Origin: Firmicutes bacterium CAG:534
Lineage (GTDB): Bacteria; Bacillota; Clostridia; Lachnospirales; Lachnospiraceae
Reading direction: 5' to 3'
DNA length: 11,767 nucleotides
Assembly (NCBI GenBank): GCA_000436115.1
Contig: FR894527.1
Span: 1,828-13,594 of the forward strand
The notes under the pieces are model-generated. The model was given only the letters and a program-made list of their open reading frames with translations. It ran no database searches and was not told the origin of the DNA. Below are positions 8,001 through 11,767 of the stretch, one piece after another. Both the position numbers and the translations under genes were made by a program. Within the stretch, counting starts at the first letter, position 1, and each line of letters opens with the position of its first letter.

Positions 8001-8927
8001 TGCCGCAAGGATCTCTCCTGTCAGGGTATCTACTACATCCTCTGCAAGGATCTGATCTCTCAGTCTGTTCTTAAAGGAAAGCTTTTTATTAAATTTATAT
8101 CTGCCTACTTTAGCCAAATCATATCTTCTGGGGTCGAAGAACATTGCGTTAATAAGGCTTTCCGCACTTTCAACGCTGAGGGGCTCACCGGGACGGATTT
8201 TTTTGTACAGCTCTAAAAGACCTTCCTGATAATTGGTAGAAACGTCTTTGGTAAAGCTTGCTTCAATTTTGGGTTCCTCCCCAAAGAGCTCTCTGATCTC
8301 GTCGTTAGTGCCTACGCCAAGGGCTCTGATAAGAACAGTGATGGGAACCTTTCTGGTTCTGTCTACACGCACATAGAAAATATCATTGGAATCGGTCTCG
8401 TACTCAAGCCATGCTCCACGGTTCGGGATCACCGTACAGGAGTACAGCTTCTTACCGATCTTATCATGGCTGATGCCATAGTAAATACCAGGAGAACGAA
8501 CTAACTGGCTTACGATGACACGTTCAGCGCCGTTGATCACGAAGGTACCCGTTTCCGTCATAAGAGGCAGATCACCCATGAAGATCTCATGCTCGCTGAT
8601 CTCTTCCTTTTCCTTATTGTAAAGACGTACCTTCACCTTCAGGGGAGCTGCATAAGTAGCATCTCTCTCCTTGCACTTTTCAATAGAATATTTCACATCG
8701 TCTTCACACAGCTCGAAGTCCACAAACTCCAGACTTAAATGACCACTGTAATCAGCGATCGGAGAAATATCGTCAAATACTTCTTTCAGTCCTTCATCCA
8801 GAAACCACTTGTAGGAATCCTTCTGAACCTCGATCAGGTTTGGCATTTCCAGAACTTCCTTCTGTCGTGCATAACTCATACGCATGCTCTTACCTGCGGT
8901 AATGGGACGTATTCTGTTCTTTTCCAT
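5064..8927 (-). CDS. rpoB: DNA-directed RNA polymerase subunit beta
   Basis: This encodes beta, the second large subunit of the RNA polymerase catalytic core and the target of rifamycins. The product is 1287 residues. The rifampicin pocket is easily read: [20 protein letters not shown] begins at residue 488 and [12 protein letters not shown] ends at 518. The three positions most often mutated in resistance are wild type (D497, H507, S512; E. coli D516, H526, S531). [20 protein letters not shown] is at 540-559, [14 protein letters not shown] at 788-801, the basic active-site segment [18 protein letters not shown] at about 936-952, and the clamp/switch motif [20 protein letters not shown] at 1122-1141. 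Beyond the conserved end (about residue 1215) there is a lineage-type acidic extension: residues 1252-1287 contain 21 Asp/Glu and no Lys/Arg. The ATG at 8925-8927 has GGGGTG 8 bases upstream. It has its own promoter and is followed 37 bp later by rpoC. Confidence 0.99.
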   Translation of the reverse strand: [1287 protein letters not shown]

Positions 8928-8949
8928 CGACTATTCACCCCGTTCTTAT

Positions 8950-8982
8950 GATTTTAAAGCACATAACATGTGGCAGAAAATC
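8950..8982 (-). other. Hairpin in the rpoB 5' UTR
   Basis: On the minus strand GATTTT (8977-8982) pairs perfectly with AAAATC (8950-8955). Inside it, CACAT (8968-8972) pairs with ATGTG (8960-8964) around a 3-base loop, leaving a symmetric 4 x 4 internal loop (CTGC opposite CTTT). It ends 8 bases before the GGGGTG ribosome binding site of rpoB. The outer stem is A/T-rich, so stability is modest. Regulation of rpoB translation or an RNase site is possible but only inferred. It does not look like an intrinsic terminator because no T-run follows. Confidence 0.45.
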
Positions 8983-8995
8983 GCCAAATAAAGCC

Positions 8996-9027
8996 ATAGT
9001 GCACACCATACCACAATAGTGCACTAT
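8996..9027. repeat. Operator-like palindrome and direct repeat at the rpoB start site
   Basis: ATAGTGCACTAT (9016-9027) is a perfect 12-bp palindrome lying 2 bp downstream of the rpoB -10 hexamer, so it covers the predicted transcription start (near 9022-9024). The 9-mer atagtgcac occurs again at 8996-9004, exactly 20 bp from its copy at 9016-9024, that is about two helical turns. The minus strand is therefore also able to form a 9-bp inverted repeat (9019-9027 with 8996-9004) with a 14-base loop. It could be a repressor operator or a 5'-end RNA hairpin. The binding factor is unknown. Confidence 0.5.
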
Positions 9028-9029
9028 CC

Positions 9030-9058
9030 ATTCTACTACAAGTCCCTATGCCAGTCAA
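9030..9058 (-). promoter_or_regulatory. SigA-type promoter for rpoB-rpoC
   Basis: The minus strand has TTGACT (9053-9058), a 17-base spacer and TAGAAT (9030-9035), each matching consensus at five of six positions. An A/T-rich stretch including AAATTTTT lies just upstream of the -35 and could act as an UP-like element. The predicted start near 9022-9024 gives a 5' UTR of about 95 bases. Together with the upstream rplL terminator it makes rpoB-rpoC a separate transcription unit. Confidence 0.88.
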
Positions 9059-9119
9059 GGAAAAATTTGCTATGATGAGAAAAAGATATGAATAACAGAA
9101 CGATCAGAATAGAAACAGG

Positions 9120-9153
9120 AAAAGCTGTGTGACGCATTTCATCGTCACACAGC
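9120..9153 (-). terminator. Intrinsic terminator of the rplJ-rplL unit
   Basis: Some 25 bases after the rplL stop, the minus strand has GCTGTGTGACG (9143-9153), an 8-base loop, and the perfect complement CGTCACACAGC (9124-9134), followed by TTTTCC. An 11-bp GC-containing stem with a short T-run is a good Rho-independent terminator. The short T-run leaves room for some read-through into rpoB. Confidence 0.88.
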
Positions 9154-9178
9154 CTCTTTGTAACTTGAAAGTGGAAAA

Positions 9179-9559
9179 TTACTTCAAAGTAACCTTAGCG
9201 CCTTCTGCCTCAAGCTTAGCCTTGATATCATCAGCCTCTTCCTTAGAAGCGCCTTCCTTAAGCACCTTAGGAGCTGCATCAACAAGATCCTTAGCTTCCT
9301 TCAGTCCAAGACCGGTAGCTTCACGAACAACCTTGATTACCTTAACCTTGTTAGGGCCAACCTCTGTCAGCTCTACATCAAACTCAGTCTTCTCCTCGGC
9401 TGCTGCTGCGCCATCGCCAGCACCTGCTGCTGCAACAACAACACCTGCTGCTGCGGATACGCCGAACTCTTCCTCGCAAGCCTTTACGAGATCATTTAAC
9501 TCTAATACTGTTAACTCTTTGATAGCGTCGATTAATTCCTGTGTGGATAACTTTGCCAT
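9179..9559 (-). CDS. rplL: 50S ribosomal protein L7/L12
   Basis: This encodes the multi-copy stalk protein L7/L12, which recruits translational GTPases to the ribosome. The product is 126 residues from the start chosen here. The N-terminal dimerisation and L10-binding domain (about 1-35, MAKLSTQELIDAIKEL onward) leads to an Ala/Gly-rich flexible hinge (about 38-55) and then the C-terminal factor-binding domain with EKTEFDVELTEVG, the KVIKVVREATGLGLKEAK helix and the terminal KVTLK strand. I chose the ATG at 9557-9559 because GGAGG (9568-9572) sits 8 bases upstream. In-frame ATGs at 9563-9565 and 9572-9574 overlap or abut that Shine-Dalgarno and would add residues foreign to the family. It lies 50 bp after rplJ in the same transcript and is followed by a terminator. 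Confidence 0.98.
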   Translation of the reverse strand: MAKLSTQELIDAIKELTVLELNDLVKACEEEFGVSAAAGVVVAAAGAGDGAAAAEEKTEFDVELTEVGPNKVKVIKVVREATGLGLKEAKDLVDAAPKVLKEGASKEEADDIKAKLEAEGAKVTLK

Positions 9560-9609
9560 TTTCATTTCCTCCATTAAATTTCTTTTTACTTGTTCAAACC
9601 TTTTGGTAA

Positions 9610-10173
9610 TTATTCTGCTGCAGGTGCTTCCTCAGCAGGTGCTTCTTCTGCGGGTGCCTCAGCGGCTGCAGGTGCTTCGCATGCGGATGCTCCACCTTTT
9701 TCTGCCAGCTGGTTCATGACACGAGCAAAGTTTGCAATAGGAGACTGGATGCTGCCCAGTAACTTGGAGAGCAGTTCTTCTCTTGAAGGAATCTTTGCGA
9801 TCTGCTCAATGCCCTTTACATCATACACAAGGCCTTCAACCATACCGCCCTTCACTTCAAGCTTGTCAGCTTCCTTTGCGAATTTGCAAAGAATTCTTGC
9901 GGGTGCTGTTGCATCTGTTGCAGAGATCGCTACAGCGCTGGGACCTTCAAGATAAGGAGCCAGTTCCTCGCAGGATGTGCCCTTGAACGCAAAGTTCATC
10001 ATGGTGTTCTTGTAAACCTTGTAAACTACGCCTGCTTCACGAAGCTGCTTACGAAGATTGGTGTCCTGCTCTACGGTAAGGCCGCGGTAGTCAACCAGAA
10101 CAACTGACTGGGCATCCTTGATATTAGCGGAAATCTCTTCCACGATGGGTTTCTTCAATTCAACTTTTGCCAC
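9610..10173 (-). CDS. rplJ: 50S ribosomal protein L10
   Basis: L10 anchors L7/L12 dimers on the large subunit next to L11 and 23S rRNA, and the L10(L12) complex represses its own operon. The product has 187 residues. It contains the conserved N-terminal domain with VVLVDYRGLTVEQ (about 24-36), VYKVYKNTMM (about 50-59) and GPSAVAIS (about 77-84), then the long C-terminal helix SKLLGSIQSPIANFARVMNQ (starting near 135) that binds L12. It is longer than the usual 165-175 residues because of a low-complexity tail with APAEE units encoded by 15-bp repeats. Translation starts with GTG (10171-10173), supported by AGGAGG (10182-10187) 8 bases upstream and by the family's MAKVELKKPIVEEI beginning. It is preceded by an L10 leader and attenuator and co-transcribed with rplL. 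Confidence 0.98.
   Translation of the reverse strand: MAKVELKKPIVEEISANIKDAQSVVLVDYRGLTVEQDTNLRKQLREAGVVYKVYKNTMMNFAFKGTSCEELAPYLEGPSAVAISATDATAPARILCKFAKEADKLEVKGGMVEGLVYDVKGIEQIAKIPSREELLSKLLGSIQSPIANFARVMNQLAEKGGASACEAPAAAEAPAEEAPAEEAPAAE
9620..9664 (-). repeat. 15-bp imperfect tandem repeats in the rplJ tail
   Basis: Three consecutive 15-bp units (9620-9634, 9635-9649, 9650-9664) share gcaggtgctt-like sequence, and a fourth partial unit begins after a 3-bp offset at 9668. They encode the five-residue Ala-Pro-Ala-Glu-Glu units at the C-terminus of L10. The unit length is a multiple of three, so expansion or contraction keeps the frame. Confidence 0.75.
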
Positions 10174-10221
10174 TTTCTTTACCTCCTGTTAGATTTGGTG
10201 CCGAAAGAAGTATTACAATAT

Positions 10222-10249
10222 AAAAGCCCTTTCCGAAAACGGAAGGGGC
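10222..10249 (-). terminator. Attenuator (intrinsic terminator) in the rplJ leader
   Basis: On the minus strand GCCCCTTCCG (10240-10249) pairs with CGGAAAGGGC (10226-10235), nine of ten positions matched with one C-A mismatch, around a TTTT loop, followed by TTTTATATT. This is an intrinsic terminator placed between the L10 leader and the rplJ ribosome binding site. In B. subtilis, L10(L12) binding to the leader promotes termination at an equivalent site, so the same feedback is expected here. The antiterminator pairing is not obvious to me by eye. Confidence 0.85.
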
Positions 10250-10269
10250 AGAATTTCTATCCTGTAAAC

Positions 10270-10335
10270 TCTTCTCCTCGGTAGGCGATACGCTTACGCC
10301 AAACAAAAATGTCTGGCACCTACTGTCTTCGGCAT
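10270..10335 (-). ncRNA. Ribosomal protein L10 leader RNA
   Basis: This cis-acting RNA binds the L10(L12) complex to regulate rplJ-rplL. The conserved features are visible on the minus strand: the flank AAGACAGTAGGTG, the basal helix GTAGGTG/CGCCTAC (10317-10323 with 10281-10287, one G-U), an apical hairpin CCAGACA-TTTT-TGTTTGG (10299-10316), and the internal-loop segment CGTAAGCGTAT (10288-10298) followed by CCGAGG. The order and sequence match the known Firmicute L10 leader. Exact boundaries are approximate. It lies between the rplJ promoter and the attenuator. Confidence 0.88.
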
Positions 10336-10354
10336 GGTCATTACAACCTTATCT

Positions 10355-10383
10355 AAAATACCATGACAGGTATCACTTGTCAA
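10355..10383 (-). promoter_or_regulatory. SigA-type promoter for rplJ-rplL
   Basis: The minus strand shows a perfect -35 TTGACA (10378-10383), a 17-base spacer and a -10 TATTTT (10355-10360) preceded by TGG, which gives an extended -10 (TGn). The predicted start is near 10347-10349, about 175 bases before rplJ. The -35 begins 6 bases after the capA stop. An inverted repeat ATACC/GGTAT (10369-10373 with 10358-10362) lies inside the spacer and overlaps the -10. It may be a weak capA terminator or an operator, or may be chance. Confidence 0.85.
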
Positions 10384-10388
10384 CTGTT

Positions 10389-11690
10389 TTATTGCAATTT
10401 TGATACAAATCCCTGATCGTCAATGGAAACGCCCTCTGAAAGACTTCTCATATAAGAAAGGATCCTGGCGCTTTCCTCCCCATAGACAAAATCCACCCTG
10501 CAGTCAGACTGCACTGCCGGAATAAACTGTATGGATTTCAGTCCATTTTGATCCAAGCAGACCTGCAGCATACAGGTATCCAGGGTTTTGGAATTAAACC
10601 AGAAGTTTCCAAGGCTGTATATGACAGGCATATCTCCATAATAAGCAAAGCCCTGCAGACAATGGGAATGATCCCCGATCACCAGATCCGCTCCCGCCTT
10701 TTGCAGCCCGGCCGCCTGGTCAAGCTGCAGCCAGTCCGGCTCCGCCTCGTTTTCCGTTCCCCAGTGCATGTATACAATCACAAAATCACTGTTTTCCTTT
10801 GCTGTCCTGACCGTCTCATATAGCCTGTCCGGGTTCAGACACCTGAACACTCCCGAATATTCTGCCGTAGCCCCTCTGGTATCAGGGGTGTCCAGCCGTT
10901 CGATCTGCGTTGCTGCCACCACAGCAATTTTAATGTCATTTGCAATAAAATAAACAGGCCTGGATGCCTCCTCGATATTCCGTCCTGCCCCTACATAGGG
11001 AATTCCCGCTTCCTGCAGGGTATCCAGTGTGTCTAACAGCCCCTCCTCCCCATAATCAAAAAGATGGTTGTTGGCAAGCACTGCCAGATCTGCACCCATT
11101 TCCTGCAAATAAGCTACTGTAGCCTTATCTGCCCGGAAGGTAAAGGTTTTTCCCTCAGTAGGTATCCCTCTCTCCGTATAAGGAAATTCATTATTGACCA
11201 CCATAATGTCCATGCTGCGCATGCGTTTCAGTACCGCTTTTGAAATGCCGCTTTCCAGGTTTCCGCCCGAGCCTCGAACCTTCGACATAATGGCATATTC
11301 ATCATCAAACAGAAGATCTCCCACAAACCCAAGCTTCACCTGATCGTCCGAGCCTGTTTCCTTGGGATAAATATTGTTCTGTGCCAGATATTCTTCATCC
11401 TCTAAAGCAGCGCCGTAGCGTGAGGCCGTTTCTCCCTCCGTTTCTTTCTCCGGTTTTTCCTGCTCCTCCCGGTTTTTCTGTTCCGGCACCGCTTCCCATT
11501 CAAGATAAGGAGTGGGCGTTTCTGTTTCCTGCTTTGCTTCTGCCGTGCTCACATGCAGCACTTCTTCTTTTGCGGTGAGTTTCAGCAGTAAAAATCCCGC
11601 AATTCCCACAGCAAGAAAAACGCCAAGCGTCAACCCGAAAACAAGCAGGGGCTTTCTATTTCTTTGTCTTTTCTTCACTTTTCTTTTCAT
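10389..11690 (-). CDS. CapA family (PGA_cap) membrane-anchored protein, predicted metallophosphoesterase fold
   Basis: The family includes CapA/PgsA of poly-gamma-glutamate capsule export, but most clostridial members have no known substrate. From the start used here it is 433 residues: a very basic N-terminus (KRKVKKRQRNRK), one membrane segment (about residues 14-38), an acidic low-complexity linker (to about 110), and a catalytic-like domain outside the membrane. Counting from this start, conserved motifs are GDLLFDD (124-130), NNEFPYTERG (166-175), NNHLFDYG (207-214), MHWGTE (308-313), GDHSHCLQG (339-347) and SLGNF (359-363), whose Asp, His and Asn residues resemble metal ligands. The start ATG (11688-11690) is chosen because it begins the basic anchor. 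In-frame ATG at 11715-11717 and TTG at 11739-11741 are alternatives. None has a good Shine-Dalgarno. No capB or capC neighbours are seen, so a capsule role is unproven. It lies immediately upstream of the rplJ promoter. Confidence 0.85.
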   Translation of the reverse strand: MKRKVKKRQRNRKPLLVFGLTLGVFLAVGIAGFLLLKLTAKEEVLHVSTAEAKQETETPTPYLEWEAVPEQKNREEQEKPEKETEGETASRYGAALEDEEYLAQNNIYPKETGSDDQVKLGFVGDLLFDDEYAIMSKVRGSGGNLESGISKAVLKRMRSMDIMVVNNEFPYTERGIPTEGKTFTFRADKATVAYLQEMGADLAVLANNHLFDYGEEGLLDTLDTLQEAGIPYVGAGRNIEEASRPVYFIANDIKIAVVAATQIERLDTPDTRGATAEYSGVFRCLNPDRLYETVRTAKENSDFVIVYMHWGTENEAEPDWLQLDQAAGLQKAGADLVIGDHSHCLQGFAYYGDMPVIYSLGNFWFNSKTLDTCMLQVCLDQNGLKSIQFIPAVQSDCRVDFVYGEESARILSYMRSLSEGVSIDDQGFVSKLQ

Positions 11691-11696
11691 ACCTAC

Positions 11697-11725
11697 AGAA
11701 TACCACAGGAAATTCATCTTGCCAA
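11697..11725 (-). promoter_or_regulatory. Putative promoter abutting the capA-family start
   Basis: The minus strand has TTGGCA (11720-11725), a 17-base spacer and TATTCT (11697-11702), each with five of six consensus matches. Only 6 bases separate the -10 from the ATG at 11688-11690, so the predicted +1 would be the A of that ATG. That would make a leaderless mRNA, consistent with the lack of a Shine-Dalgarno there. If translation really begins at the upstream ATG or TTG, this match would lie inside the gene and be spurious. Confidence 0.45.
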
Positions 11726-11767
11726 ATGTGACTTGCCGCAAAGTGGCACAGCAGTCACAAAAAATCC

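Noticed and set aside
6663..8216. Long plus-strand open frame (517 codons) antisense to rpoB
   Set aside because: It lies wholly within the unmistakable rpoB gene, has no Shine-Dalgarno at its start, and has the Cys/His/Ile/Leu-rich composition expected of the reverse complement of a highly biased gene. It resembles no family I recognise.
9129..9719. Plus-strand frame with Ser/Ala-rich product antisense to rplL and rplJ
   Set aside because: The low-complexity composition is the antisense of the Ala/Glu-rich hinge and tail; there is no start signal.
1..11767. CRISPR arrays, insertion sequences, tRNA or rRNA genes, phage or defence genes
   Set aside because: No spaced repeats, transposase frames, terminal inverted repeats or structured stable RNA genes were found. 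The window is filled by housekeeping genes with short, explainable gaps.

Overview
This window carries part of a low-to-mid GC Firmicute chromosome, most likely a clostridial Lachnospiraceae. The reasons are: clean TTGACA/TATAAT-type promoters with 17-bp spacers, strong AGGAGG ribosome binding sites, a Gram-positive-type S12 with an internal insertion, beta and beta' subunits without the large proteobacterial insertions, and a Firmicute-style L10 leader. Genus cannot be assigned by eye. All supported genes lie on the minus strand, so the region reads from high to low coordinates, and none shows a frameshift or truncation.

In order of transcription the layout is as follows. A CapA-family (PGA_cap) membrane-anchored protein gene (10389-11690) has a putative promoter abutting its start. 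Six bases after its stop codon begins the rplJ promoter, then an L10 leader RNA with a terminator-like attenuator, then rplJ (L10) and rplL (L7/L12), closed by an 11-bp intrinsic terminator. The 251-bp gap before rpoB contains a complete new promoter, a repeat/palindrome at the predicted transcription start and a hairpin in the 5' UTR. rpoB and rpoC form a tight pair that ends in a 10-bp-stem terminator. rpsL has its own near-consensus promoter and a foldable 5' UTR. It is followed by a 174-bp intercistronic stretch and rpsG. The last bases hold a Shine-Dalgarno for a further gene, expected from synteny to be fusA.

The genes together make the ribosome stalk (L10 and L12), the catalytic core of RNA polymerase (beta and beta') and the head/decoding proteins of the small subunit (S7, S12). 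Compared with the layout familiar from Bacillus subtilis, rplK-rplA are not directly upstream of rplJ, and neither the methyltransferase gene between rplL and rpoB nor the L7Ae-like gene between rpoC and rpsL is present. The cluster is divided into separate transcription units by promoters and terminators visible in the sequence.

I do not see a previously undescribed multi-gene system here. The window is mainly conserved housekeeping DNA. The points deserving a second look are regulatory: the operator-like repeat at the rpoB start site, the UTR structures of rpoB and rpsL, the possibly leaderless capA transcript, and acidic, repeat-encoded C-terminal tails on RpoB, RpoC and L10.
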